Assembly: GCA_034509735.1 (NCBI GenBank)
Contig: JACGWO010000002.1
Location: 21,747,636-21,811,635 of the forward strand
Reading direction: 5' to 3'
From: Sesamum alatum
Lineage: Eukaryota; Streptophyta; Magnoliopsida; Lamiales; Pedaliaceae
Length of the DNA: 64,000 bases
Shown: piece after piece, positions 1 through 11,471 of the stretch
Position numbering within the stretch: the first letter of the stretch is position 1
How the letters are laid out: every line of letters begins with the position of its first letter
The notes under the pieces: generated by a model
The model's input: the letters and a program-made list of their open reading frames with translations, nothing else
Database searches by the model: none
Told to the model about the DNA's origin: nothing
Position numbers and translations under genes: made by a program

Positions 1-327
1 GTGCATTGCGTGTATGATTTAGAGAGTCTCTTGTTCGAGATCTTGGTGCAAAATGGGGAACAACGCGAGTAGTGGTTTGAAGACAAAACTACAACCGGGT
101 AGGTTCCTTTATGATGTCTTCGATTTTCCTACCCTATGGCCTCCATGATATGCATGTTTTATTTAGTTATGAGATACACCGAATGCCGGAAGGTTCAAGG
201 GAACACCCCTTGAACGTGTTATTTACAATTATGTATGAGCATGTTTCAAATTTGTATTTTATTTTATATCACGCTTCCACATTCGCGCTCCTCCCGGGAC
301 GATCCACACACATTCCCTAGGCTTTCA
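1..327 (+). repeat. 5' LTR of A, last 327 bases
   Basis: It matches the end of the 3' LTR (8127-8453) along its whole length and ends in CTTTCA. A tRNA-Met primer site follows immediately, which fixes the LTR end at 327. Confidence 0.93.
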
Positions 328-348
328 GTATCAGAGCCCGGTTCGGTG
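328..348 (+). other. Primer binding site of A
   Basis: GTATCAGAGCCCGGTTCGG directly follows the LTR. TATCAGAGC is the core complementary to the 3' end of plant initiator tRNA-Met; the usual leading TG is not conserved here. Confidence 0.8.
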
Positions 349-2420
349 TATAGGCCTAGGGTATTATGTGTGTTAAAACATGAAATACGTGAAAAAGCTT
401 GATTTACGCTGTTCTTGATTTATGTTTCAAGCAAGTCATTTTTCATATTATTTATCATATTCGTCATTTATGAATTCTTGGTATTCTTGGTATTTCTTGA
501 TTTCTTCGAAAACGCAGCTGAAATAATAAAACGAAGCAAGAAATGGAGCACGCGGCAGGCATCAGCTGACCGGGCGCAGTGTGCACGGCCAGGCGCGCGC
601 AAGTAGAGGAGCCTGCACACGGTCGCCCGGCTAGGCGCGCACAGCCAGCGGCACTGCCGGCCGCGCACAGTGGATGCGCTGCAGGGAAAGGACTGCGCGT
701 GCAGGCCGCACGGCAGGGCAGCGCGCACAGCCAAGGGTGCTGTGCGCGGCCGCCCGGCCAGCATTGCCACCGCGTGCGCAGGCGGGCAAATCCTACCTGA
801 GGCCGCGTGCGAGGAGGAGCGGTCAGGCCCACGCGCATGCAGAAAGGGGCCTACGTGCGCGTGCCTAGGCGGCGCACTCAGGGTGCGCAGGCGGCAGGCA
901 GGGCCTGCCAGCCTGCCTGTCCCGATAGGGCGCCGCGAACAGCAGCGGCCCTTGGCCATTCCGGTGGTCTTCTTCTTTTATATTTTTAGAATTAATTTCT
1001 AAAAGTAGTTTTGTTTATTTTGCATGTTTTCTTGAAGACATTATTTGGAAAATATTTTTTATTTTTTTTGGTTTCGATTCTCAAAATTTTAATGTTTGAT
1101 AAATAATGAGGAAAGGTTTTCCTAACAAGAAAAGGATTACCATTGTTACACCAAGTTTTAATTCTTTTATAAATTATGATGATTGGTTATCATGGATTAT
1201 GTGATTCGATATCAAGGTTTATGTGCATTGTTGATGATTGGATATCATGAATTATGTGCGTTGAATGATAACGGATGATCACAAGCCCTAGACCGAATGT
1301 ATGGTTTTAATTTAATGTTGGGCCTGTGTGCCTTATTTATTTTTCCTCCCTTTCTTTTCTGGTTGCCTTTGAATAGTAAGGCTTTCTATCTCCTTCCAAA
1401 TGTACTCCCCCTGATTTTTCACTGGGATTTCTTTTTAAATTGTAATGAGAGTAGTATAGTGGTGAGGAAGTATTTTATTTTATTTTCATGAAGAAGATGA
1501 AGCATGGCCTAGACACGGGAATCCAAGGAGTTCCATGGAGACCCGGTGGAAAAGGAGGCAAGGCCCATCAGTGTGTTGATGGGTTACTATCATTAAATGT
1601 AGTAGTATAGGACCAATCTTAGATTGACCATAAATCCACTGCGGGCTCAGTGAGTCGCATAGGATTCAGGCTTGTGATCATCCGACAGGGGTGTGCTAGG
1701 CTTTTAATTTTGCATGTGGCCTTTATGATGGATGAATGGTTTATTTATCATATTACTGCTATATCATGCAAATGGTTTTTTATTGCATAATGGATGTATG
1801 CATGAGTGTGCTATAATAAGATCTCGGTGATCAAACTCACACTTGGTTGAACCAAGTTGAATATTAGACCCTTAATAAATGAACTAGGACTCTAGGAGTT
1901 CGTCCAAGCCTTCCTTCCATGAAAAAGTAAGGAAGCTAGTTTCAGTCGATAGCATGGTCTCACGAGTCGTGGCACGTCTATTATGCTGAAAAAGAAGCTG
2001 CACTTTGTTGTGAACAAAGAGAATACACTCTTGTTCCCTGTCTCACGAGTCGTGGGGCTAGCAGTGAGTACTATGATTCGGTTGATTGGGTCGGGTCTAA
2101 CGCCCGAATAACGTGATTCTCTTGGAGTCCTCAGGATCACGTGAAAGGGTGAGGCAGATATCTTGGGAATCCTGTAGGACAAGAATGGTATGGAATATCT
2201 CCCACAGGTTGTTTTCCATACGAATCGTAAAAGTAGGGTATGGAAGATATCGTTGTGGATCCCAAGCCCACTAAGAAAGGGTTTCCCAAAAACGTCGTTT
2301 GAGAGTGTCCTGTATTCATAGAAATAGTGGGAGAATTAAATGACTGAAGTCCAAGTCTTTAATCTTTATTAAAACCTTTTATTCAATTCTGCTGATTATG
2401 TTCTGTTTTCAAATGTAGAT
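349..2420 (+). other. Untranslated leader of A with a GC-rich block
   Basis: About 2 kb of leader separates the primer site from gag. It holds a very GC-rich, CpG-rich stretch (about 545-962) with alternating GC runs, in otherwise AT-rich sequence. Near its end are two copies of GTCTCACGAGTCGTGG at 1957-1972 and 2040-2055. Open frames inside the GC-rich block look like composition artefacts: they overlap in several frames on both strands and match no protein I know. Confidence 0.75.
1957..2055 (+). promoter_or_regulatory. Paired near-palindromic leader motifs of A
   Basis: GTCTCACGAGTCGTGG occurs at 1957 and 2040, 83 bp apart. Its core CACGAGTCGTG is a perfect palindrome around one central base. 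The same pair occurs in the leaders of E, I, J and N. The function is unknown to me. Confidence 0.6.
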
Positions 2421-3095
2421 TTGAAACAATTTTCTAAGAACCCATTATCAACCGTACATGAGACAAACAAGCTTAATGGAACTAATTACAACGACTGGTT
2501 GCGCAATCTTAGGATAGTCCTCGATTATGAGAACCAAGGCTATGTCATGGAAAAGCCATTTCCTCGGACTTTGCCGGAAGGATCCACGCCCAAAGAATGT
2601 GAGACGTTCGAGACTTGGCATCAAGATAATCGGAATGTCCGTAGCATCATACTTGCGTCTATAACCTATGAGATACGAAAGCAGTATGAGAGGCTAAACG
2701 ATGTCCCTTCCATAATGGCTCGCCTAAAGGATTGCTATGTAGTCCTGAACTGGCATACTAGGTATGTCGCGATGAAGGTGTTCTTTGAAACTAAAATGAT
2801 CGAAGGGTCCTCTGTACATGAGCATGGGGTCAAGATGATTACCTTGGTTGAAAAGCTCGAAGACCTCAAAGCAGGGCTCGATAACGAGACGTACATCGAT
2901 GTGATCCTTCAGTCACTCCCACCCTCCTTTGATCAATCCATTGTTAACTACAACATAAATACTCTTGAGAAGGGTATCCATGAGCTGATCAATATGTTGG
3001 TGCAATACGAGTCAACGACCAAAAAGTCTGCGCCATCGGTATTGTTTGGAGAGGCTTCAACTTCCAAGACGCAAGGCAAGGGTGCCGAACGTTAG
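2421..3095 (+). pseudogene. gag of element A (copia capsid region)
   Basis: The 224-residue frame starts near the conserved SKNPLSTVHETNKLNGTNY segment, then WLRNLRIVLDYENQGYV, which is typical of plant copia gag (UBN2/Retrotran_gag type). Gag forms the virus-like particle around the RNA. The frame ends just before the nucleic-acid-binding CCHC knuckle. That knuckle (CIHCREKGHWKRDC) lies at about 3224-3268 in another reading frame, so a frameshift and stop separate capsid from nucleocapsid. The start is supported by comparison with I and J, where gag begins MSKNPL. Confidence 0.85.
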
Positions 3096-3218
3096 AAAAG
3101 GAAGAAGGGAAAGGGAAAGGCCGTCAAAGTTTCTGCAACACTAAGAGTGTTCCCGTTACCAAGGTGGGGAAAGGCAAAGGGAAAAGGAAGGTTGACTTAA
3201 AGCAACAGTCAAGGGCAA

Positions 3219-3602
3219 ATGACATATGTATTCATTGTCGTGAGAAAGGGCATTGGAAGAGGGATTGCCCCCAAACTCCTCTCCAAGCAAGGTATATTTG
3301 TGATTGAGGTTAATATGGTTACTAACTCTGCCTTTTGGGTATTAGATACCGGCTATGGAGCTCACATTTGCAACGACTTGCAGGTGTTGAAAAGAAGCAG
3401 AAAGCTGAGTAGTGGTGAAATAGTCCTAAAGCTTGGCAATGGCAAGGCCATCTCGACAGAAGCCATAGGATCCGCCACCTTAGTAGCTAGTGATCGTATT
3501 AGTATAGACTTAGGGCAAGTTTATTATTTACCTAGCATGATCAAAAACATCATTTCCATTCCATTGTTAGACAATAGTGGTTATGAGTTTTTCGATCAAT
3601 AA
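3219..3602 (+). pseudogene. Zinc knuckle and aspartic protease of A
   Basis: After the CCHC knuckle comes FWVLDTGYGAHIC, which contains the DTG active site of a copia aspartic protease. The protease would cut the Gag-Pol polyprotein. The frame continues to LLDNSGYEFFDQ and then hits a stop at 3600-3602. The homologous frame in element I also carries DTG. Being out of frame with gag, it cannot be made as part of Gag-Pol in this copy. Confidence 0.82.
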
Positions 3603-4700
3603 AAATTTCTTTTATTTGATGAAGGGTGGATTTGCTCATCTGCTTAGTACACTTAATAACGGTCTCTACGTCTTTCAACAATCAAATTTTGTTATGAATA
3701 CTCAACACAAACGTAAAATAGATAATGACGGGAACGCACAACTGTGGCATGCAAGGCTAGGTCATATCTCTCAAGAAAGGATGAAGAACTTGGTAGACTC
3801 AAAGAACCTAGAGGTTGGGGATTTGAGTGATCTACCAACTTGTGAATCCTGCCTTAAAGGGAAAATGACCAAGAAGCCCTTTGTAGGACAAAGCAGGCCC
3901 ACGGGTCTATTGGACTTGGTCCATATAGACATGTGTGGACCAGTGAGGATGCAAGCCCGAGGTAGGTTCTCCTACTTCATAACCTTCACCGATGATCATT
4001 CACGGTACGGTTATGTTTACTTGATGAGGTACAAGTTTGTAGCTTTTGAGAGGTTTAAGGAATTCAGAATTGAAGTCGATAACCAAACCGGGTGTAAAAT
4101 TAAAGTCCTACGGTCAGACCGAGGCGGTGAATACCTTAGTAATGAACTCCTCAATTATCTAAAAGAAAAACAGTATAATCTCTGAATGGACACCTCCCGG
4201 GACACCGCAATTAAATAGCGTCTCTAAAAAGAGGAATTGAACCCTGTTAGACATGGTCTGATCCATGATAAGTTTTACCGAATTGCCCTTGTCTTTTTGG
4301 GGCTACGCACTGGAAACTGCAGCCAAGTTTTTAAACTTAGCGTCGACCAGTGTGGTGACTCAAACACCATATGAGATATGGCACGGCAAGCCTGCATCCT
4401 ACAACTACTTGAAAGTGTGGGGTAGCCCTGCATACGTCAAGAAGATAGTGGGAGACAAGTTAGAATCAATGTCTAGCTTGTGCAGGTTCATTGGATACCC
4501 TAAAGAAACTGCAGGTTATTATTTCTATGACCCCTTGAAACAAAAGGTATTTGTTTCAAGGAATGTAGTGTTCTTGGAAAAGGTTTTCCAACGGGTGTCC
4601 AACGTGATGATCTGATCCTTGAGGAGTCAAGTGAGACGAATCAGTCATTAGTGCTAGAAGCTACGGATACCTCACTAAGAGATTTCAGGATAAACACCCA
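3603..4700 (+). pseudogene. Integrase of element A, inactivated
   Basis: The HHCC zinc-binding domain is visible as LWHARLGHIS...CESCLKGKMTKKPF (about 3740-3890). The core carries the first two catalytic aspartates in VHIDMCGP and LRSDRGGEYL. A frameshift follows near 4165. In the next frame the third catalytic residue, glutamate of the GVSERRN block in element I, is lysine here (codon 4226-4228), and a stop follows at 4238-4240. The C-terminal part resumes at 4265-4615 with the GYPKETAGYYFYDP block typical of plant copia integrase. Confidence 0.85.
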
Positions 4701-4705
4701 ACAGG

Positions 4706-5868
4706 TTGAGCCCACCACACAAGGTTCGGCGTGCCAAGCATGTCGAACAACCTCACAAGGAGCCAACCCCGGTACCTGAACCGCCAGCTCCTATCATGTC
4801 TGCGCCCACAGTCACCACTGACGTTCCCGTCCTCCGTAGGTCAACTAGAGTGCCTCGCCCTCCCGTGAGGTATGGCTTTCTAAGCGTGACCAGTCAATTG
4901 GACAAGGATCCCAAGATATACGGGGACGCGATATCTGACATCGACTGGGGAAAATGGCTTGAGGTCATGAAAGCCGAAATGGACTCCATGAGCACGAACC
5001 AAGTATGGACACTTGTAGACCCAGCCAAAGGCGTTAAACCAATCGAGTGTAAATGGGTCTATAAGCTTAAACTTGGCATTGATGGAGAAGTTACGACCTT
5101 CAAGGCTAGGCTAGTGGCAAAAGGATACACCTAACGACCCGGGGGAGGATACCTATCTCCAGTAGCCATGGCTAAGTCCATTCGTATCCTGCTTGCCATA
5201 ACAGCATGGTATGACTATGAAATATGGCAAATGGATGTGAAAACGGCATTTCTCAATAATTTTGTTGAGGAAGAGATCTACATGGATCAGCCAGAGGGAT
5301 TCACGATTGCTAGAGAAGAGCAGAAAGTTTGTCGTCTCCAAAAGTCCATCTATGGCCTCAAACAAGAATCTCATAGTTGGAACATTCACTTTGATGAAGT
5401 CATACGGGGATATGATTTTATCAAAAATGAATCCGACCCTTGTGTATACAAAAAGGTCAGTGGGAGCTCCCTAGTGTTCTTAGTGCTTATGTGGACGAAA
5501 TTCTACTCATAAGGAATGATGTCAGAATGTTAAGTAACATAAAATCATGATTATCCACGCAATTTTCCATGAAGGATTTGGGTGAAGCCTCCTACATTCT
5601 AGGCATCCAGATTGTCAGGGACAGATCTAAGAGAATGTTAGGTTTAACCCAAAACTCGTATGTGGAAAAAATCATGAAAAGATTTCACATGGATAGCTCC
5701 AAACGAGGTTTCCTTCCCATGAGGCATGGGTCTCCCAAGACTGATGAGGAACTTGAAAGAATGAAGAGCATTCCCTATGCTTCTGCCGTAGGCAGCATCC
5801 AAAATGTTGTCCACTGCATGAGGCCTGACATCGCTTACGCCTTAAGTGTAACAAGTAGATATTAGTCC
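4706..5868 (+). pseudogene. Reverse transcriptase of A, inactivated
   Basis: Copia reverse transcriptase blocks are recognisable: WVYKLKLGIDGEVTTFKARLVAKGYT, then WQMDVKTAFLN and VCRLQKSIYGLKQ. The polymerase signature should read YVDD. The codons at 5488-5499 give YVDE, and they lie in a frame different from the upstream part. Stops occur near 5132, 5510 and 5862. The polypeptide is therefore broken into at least four pieces and has lost an essential aspartate. Confidence 0.88.
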
Positions 5869-6452
5869 TGTGCAGGCGAGGCACATTGGAATGCGGTCAA
5901 GAACATCCTTAAGTATCTGAGGAGGACTAAGAAAATGTTCTTGGTCTATGGAAATGGAGAGTTAATCCTAGAAGGCTTTAGCGACGCTAGCTTCCAGGCG
6001 GATGACGATGATACCAAGTTTCAGTCGGGATATGTATTCAGGCTCAATGGTGGTGTGGTCGCATGGAAAAGTTCCAAGCAAGAAACCACGGCTGATTCCA
6101 CCACTGAGGCCGAATACATAGCAGTTTCAGAAGCTGCCAAAGAAGCGGTTTGGATGAGAACTACATCCAAGAGTTAGGTGTGGCGCCTAGATTTTTTGAG
6201 CCCGTGGTTATCATCTGTTATAACAACAGAGCGATATCGCAAGCAAGGAACCGAGATCCCATCACCAATCCAAGCACATTCTTAGACGCTACCACCTTTT
6301 AGGGAGAATGGTAGGTAGAGGTGACGTCCGGAGGGCCGAGTTCAGGTCAGCAGACAACCAAACAGATCCGTTGACAAAGCCTATGGCACAAAACTGCTCA
6401 TACGCAGTATCTTGAGAAGATGAGGATTAAGCATATGGGCGATTGGCTTTAG
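5869..6452 (+). pseudogene. RNase H domain of A
   Basis: This is the C-terminal domain of the copia polyprotein, which degrades RNA in RNA:DNA hybrids. FSDASFQAD and TTEAEYIAVSEAAKEAVW carry two of the acidic active-site positions. The frame breaks near 6170 (MRTTSKS stop, where J reads MRNYIQEL). The remainder (YDNN-like and DPLTKP-like blocks) continues in other frames. The final stop at 6450-6452 is three bases from the polypurine tract. Confidence 0.82.
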
Positions 6453-6454
6453 GT

Positions 6455-6466
6455 CAAGTGGGAGAT
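6455..6466 (+). other. Polypurine tract of A
   Basis: CAAGTGGGAGAT directly precedes the TGTTAG start of the 3' LTR. This is the usual plus-strand primer of plant copia elements. Confidence 0.85.
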
Positions 6467-8453
6467 TGTTAGAATAAGTGACCGTGCAGCCAATCTGATT
6501 GGGCTAATGTAAGCTATGTCTGAAAAATTTCAGTATTTTAATAAATTGTAATGAATAAGAAAGTGATATTCATTTGGCTTAATACTTTGTTTGTGTTCAC
6601 TTACTGCTTTACATTAACTGTTCACTGCACAAGCAAAGCCCACAGACCGAAAAATATATTCCGGGAAACTAGGACTACGCATTAGATGGTGGTTCATGAA
6701 ATCAGTTTATCCGGATCGGTCTAAAATACTCCAAGTCAATAAATCTCGAGATAGGGTATCGAGAATCCGTGTGAGACTTCCACTAAGCATTTGCAGTCGC
6801 GTTTCATCGACAAGTGACGAGGCTCGTCCATGCAATGTTAGTGGGTCAGCAAGCTAGATGGCTTCTGACGGAGGTGACTTGTGGAAACCGTCATATGGAA
6901 GACCTTGAGTAGGGTCAGTCAGGTATAACTTGTATTCCGGTTCCAACAATACGACTTGATCCTTGGACTTAAGGGATTACTGAGATCACCTACACACCGT
7001 GCCTGTATCTTAGGTATGGCGAAAGGCTACAAGGTCAAGTAACTCGGTTGTTATAAATCGTATCTAGTGCAGTCAAGATGTGTAGCGTGACAGTAGGTCC
7101 TAAGAGAGGATCCATCTCCTGTCAGAAGGCTGACAGTAATATCTCACTTTACTCTGAGACTCATCCCTAATAAATATGTGGCCACAGTAACTGAACAAAT
7201 GGGTAGGACCCCTGTAACATTTAGTATGGACGAGGCAAGGCTTAGGCCAAGAATGGGTACCTACAGTTCCATGCCCTAGACTCTAAGCAGTAAGATTGTA
7301 GATGGAAGGATAAACATACTAAAGAGCCTAAATGTTCACACCATAAACATTCACCTAGTCTCTAGTGCCATGGACCATTGCTAGACAGCCACCATGGTGA
7401 TGGACGAATTCCTGTCATGAAATGGTTGGGAATTCGGCCAAGTCTAGCTGATGGTCAACCTAAAGAGTCACGCACAATCCGCACACATCAAATGTATTTA
7501 ATTTGGAATTAATTTAGAGAGGATGAACGATTTAAAGTATATTTAATCGGTTCCCTTTCCTTTTCTTGCGATGTTGATTCCTTTAGTTAGATTAAGAGGA
7601 ATTAACTAATAAATAAATTAGATTTATTGGAATAAATTAAGTGGGATTAAAATAAATATTATTATTTATTTTATTTACTAAGGAGCCCTGTGGACTATTT
7701 ATATAGGATTTAAATATGCTATAATTAAATGGATGGATGAGATTAAAGAAAAGCGATCAAGGGCCTAAATTGGTTTGACTAATCCAAGCTTAGTTTGACT
7801 AGAACTTTAACTAGGTCAAAATCCTAGTCAAACCAAACTTCTAAAGTTGGAATTTGAAGAGGAATAGGATTCCCCTTCTATATATACTCCTATGTAAGAC
7901 TTTAGAAGGATGATGATGATCAAGAAGTGCACACGCACACACACACGGCTACTCTCCCTCTCTTCCTCGTCCACATCCCCTCTCCCAAGAAAAGGTTTTG
8001 GTTCCTTATTTCATACAAGTGAACTTTAAGGAGGATTGATCACGTTAACTCATAACGTTTGGTCGATCCGTCCTCTCTAAAATATACACTTGATTTTTCG
8101 CTAGCACGAGGATCAAGATACGTGGGCGGATTGCGTGTATGATTTAGAGGGTCTCTTGTTCGAGATCTTGGTGCAAAACGGGGAACAACGTGAGTAGCGG
8201 TTTGAAGACAACACTACAACCGGGTAGGTTCCTTTTTGGTGTCTTCAATTTTCCTACCCTATAGCTTCCATGATTTGCATGTTTTATTTAGTCATGAGAT
8301 ACACCGAATGCCCGGGAGGTTCAAGGGAACACCCCTTGAACGTGTTATTTACAATTATGTAGGAGCATGTTTTAAATTCGTATTATATTTTATATCGCGC
8401 TTTTGCATTCGCGCTCCTCCCGAGACGATCCAGACGCATTCCCTAGGCTTTCA
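6467..8453 (+). repeat. 3' LTR of A (1987 bp)
   Basis: It begins TGTTAGAATAAGTGACC after the polypurine tract and ends CTTTCA. It contains the core shared by all copia LTRs in the window (CTTTAGGTTCACC/CAGCTAGACTTGG in reverse complement, and CCATGGACC near CACCTAGTCTCTAG). A W-box cluster and TATA box lie at 7774-7887. Confidence 0.93.
7774..7887 (+). promoter_or_regulatory. LTR promoter of A: W-box cluster and TATA box
   Basis: Four TTGAC(C/T) cores, two per strand, lie at 7774-7832. CTATATATAC at 7878-7887 is a likely TATA box. TTGAC(C/T) is the established WRKY factor site. Its use here is inferred. Confidence 0.55.
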
Positions 8454-9572
8454 CTAATGTACTAAAGAGCCTAATGTTCATGCCCATAATATTCACCTAG
8501 TCTTTTGTGCCATGGACCGTTGCTAGATGCCATCCATGGTGACGGATGAATCCCCATCATAGATGATTGGAAATTCGCCCAAGTCTAGCTGAGGGTGAAC
8601 TTAAAGAGTCACACACAATCCACCAGTAGCGGAGGAATTCATTTGGAATTAATTCCGGGAGGCAGAACAATTTAATTCGATTAAATTGATTCACTTTTCT
8701 TGGATTGTTAATTCTTTTAATTGGACTAATAGAATTAACTAATAAATTGGATTTATTAAAATTGAGAAAATGGGCTCAAAATAGTTATTTAATTATTTAA
8801 AGCCTTAAGAATTATTTTAAATTAAATTTAAAATATTCCATAAAATCCATCTAAGAGATGGACAAACGAGATTGAATGGAGAGATCAATGCTAGATTAAG
8901 TTTGACTTGGTCTTTAACTAAGTTGACTAGGATTTGACTAGGTCAAAATCCTAGTCAACCTATGCTTCTCTATGAGAGTTCGAAGAGGACTACGAGAAGC
9001 CCACTTCTATAAATTCTCATGGAAACACACACCACTAGGTGATGAAACTCTAGCGCACAACACACACTCGGGATCCACTCTTTCCCTCTTATCCTCGTCC
9101 CCCTCGCCTCTCCTCTCCTCTCCACTCTAAGAAATTGTTCTAGTTCCTTGTCTTTGATGCAACAGAATTGTAGGCAAATCGATCCCGTTAATTCATAACG
9201 CTAGGTCGATTTTTCCTCCTATATAAATTCCTCTTGATTTCTTGCTACCACAGGGGATTCAAGATTCCGGTGGATTGGTTGGACAATTTAGAGGGTTCCT
9301 GATTTGGAATTCTTGGTGGCAAAATGTGGAACAACGCATAGTAGGGGCTTGAATGAAAACGACAACGGGTAGGTTTTCACATTTCCTTTGTTGCAACCCT
9401 GTGGCCACCATGATTAGCTATGTTTATTTTGATCATGAGATACACCAAATACCCAGAGAGGTTCAAGGGAACACCCCTTGAACATGTATTTTACTTTTCG
9501 TTTATAGCATGTTTTTAATTTATCACGCTTCCGAATTCGCGCTCCCTCCCGGGACGATCACCCATGCTTTCA
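8454..9572 (+). repeat. LTR B, right part (interrupted by A)
   Basis: The sequence continues an LTR from the middle (CTAAAGAGCCTAATGTTCA, then the conserved core) to its CA end at 9572. The left part must lie before the window, on the other side of A. It has a W-box cluster at 8901-8958 and CTATAAATT at 9007-9015. Nothing internal to B is seen, so it may be a solo LTR or one LTR of a larger element. Confidence 0.8.
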
Positions 9573-11471
9573 TAGGGGTTGGAACGAAAAGTAAACGCAA
9601 CAAGTGTACTCACTCCGTGTAGATTTTTTCGTTCGGCTACACGTGTTGTTCCCCGATTGCCACCTTAGATTCGACGTAGGAATCCTCTAAATCGTCCACC
9701 ACAATTCACCATATCTTGATTCCCTCGTGCTAGCAAGAAATCAAAGAAAAGAGACAATCAATCAACCAAACGCTATTAGTTAACGTGATCGATTGTTCGT
9801 GTGTTTCCTTGTATGAAATACAAGAGAACAAGAAGACTTTTGGAGTGTGAAGAGAGGGTGATGGCCGATGAGAGACAGGGCGGCGTCTCCATAGTGTGAG
9901 TGTGAGAGATTGAGAGAATTTGTAGTGATTAGTGTGTGTTGTGCGTGTGCTAGCTTGAGTATTTTATATGGAACAAGTTTTCCTAAACTCCTACTCAAAC
10001 TCTTCCAAAGAGGCACACCACAATTCAACTATTAGGACTTTGACCTAGTCAAATCCTAGTCAACCTAGGCTTTGATTAAGTCAAACTTAACTCCTATAGC
10101 CCTTGATCTCATCTACCCAAGATTAAATCTCCCCGTCCATTCTTTGATGGGACTTTATGGAATGGAATTTTAAATCTTATTTAAATAGTCCAACATCCCG
10201 AATGGGCTTTCTAGCAAATATCTAATAAATACTTGAGCCCAAAATTAATATTTCCATCTTTAATCTGGTAAAAGCCGGAAATAGCCCAATTCCTAATTTC
10301 ATTAAATCTAATTTATGAAACCCAAGCCTAATTAATCCAGTTAGAACTTAAAAAGGCTTAATACTCCAAAAGAGAACTAATTTAATCTAATTAAATCGTT
10401 GGATCTCCCAGAATTAATTTCAACATTAATTCTCATTTTCAGTGAATCGTGTGTGCTCTTTAGGTTCACCTTCAGCTAGACTTGGTCGAATATCCAATCA
10501 TCCCATGACAAGAATTTGTTTCTGTCACCTATGGTGGCCGTCTAGGAACAGTCCATGGCACTAAAGACTAGGTGATATCATGGCTTCAATCATTTAGGTT
10601 CTCGAATTATGGAGTATGGTCCTTCCGTCTACTATGTCACAACTATAGTTGCACATAGGGTATGGATCTTGGATGTCGGTACCCATTCTTGACATAAGCC
10701 TACACACGTTCACTCACTGAAACGTCACTAGAATCTGTATCCCACTGTTTAGTTACTGTGGCTACAGATTTATATGGAGGAAACGAGTCTCTAGATGTAA
10801 GTGAACACTACTGTCAACCGCTTGACAGGATTGGATTTCTTTCTTGGGACTCGCCATCCACACTACACATCTTGACTGCGCACTAAGTAGAGTATAGCAA
10901 TCAAGTTTTTCGACTCGGTAGCCCTCGCCAAACTAAGATACAGACATGGTGTGCATGTGACTGTCGTACTCCTCAAGTCCGAGGACTAATCTTCATTTTA
11001 TCGTAATTGAAATACTAGTCAGTACCGACCAACTTGCTCAAGGCTTCCATATGACGACGCCCGTGAGTCACCTCAGTGAGCCGGCTCGAATTCACTAATA
11101 TTGCATGCACGATCCTCGTCTCTTGTCGATGAAACGTGACTGCAGTCATATTAGTTGCAAGTCTCAATTGATCCTCAATACCAATTCTTGAGGTCCTTGA
11201 CTTGGAGTATTTCAGACCGATCAACATAAGTTGGTTCATGACTGTCAACCTATGCGCAGTCCAACCTCTTGAATTAACATTTTCAATCTGTGGGCTTTGC
11301 TTGTGCATTGAACAGTAATATGTGTTGAACAGTAAAATAAGTGAACACAATCAAAGTATAAATGCCATACTTGAACATAACTTTATTTAGAACAAATTAT
11401 TTATACCACGAATGTCAGAAACAGGTTACATAAGCCTAACTAGATTGGCTTCACGATCACCTATTCTAACA
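9573..11471 (-). repeat. LTR C, interrupted by B
   Basis: On the minus strand it starts TGTTAGAATAGGTGATCG at 11471 and runs to the CCTAT block, where B cuts it. The CATGGAGGCCATAGG neighbourhood seen in other LTRs is split at this point, which supports B inserting into C. A W-box cluster (10038-10095) and a TATA-like ATATAAAA are present on the minus strand. No coding sequence of its own. Confidence 0.8.

Larger units (their letters stand above)
1..8453 (+). mobile_element. Element A: Ty1/copia LTR retrotransposon, 5' end cut by the window
   Basis: The order is 5' LTR end (1-327), primer site, a long leader with a GC-rich block, gag, protease, integrase, reverse transcriptase, RNase H, polypurine tract and complete 3' LTR (6467-8453). 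This gag-PR-IN-RT-RH order defines Ty1/copia. The two LTRs are clearly related but differ at a visible few per cent of sites, so the copy is not fresh. The coding region is broken by several stops and frameshifts. Sequence on the right (8454 on) is the interior of another LTR (B), so A inserted into B. The 5' flank lies outside the window, so the target duplication cannot be checked. Confidence 0.93.

Noticed and set aside
464..1002. Overlapping open frames on both strands in the GC-rich leader of A
   Set aside because: Arg/Ala/Pro-rich translations in several frames are expected from GC-rich sequence. No domain, and not shared with E, I or J.
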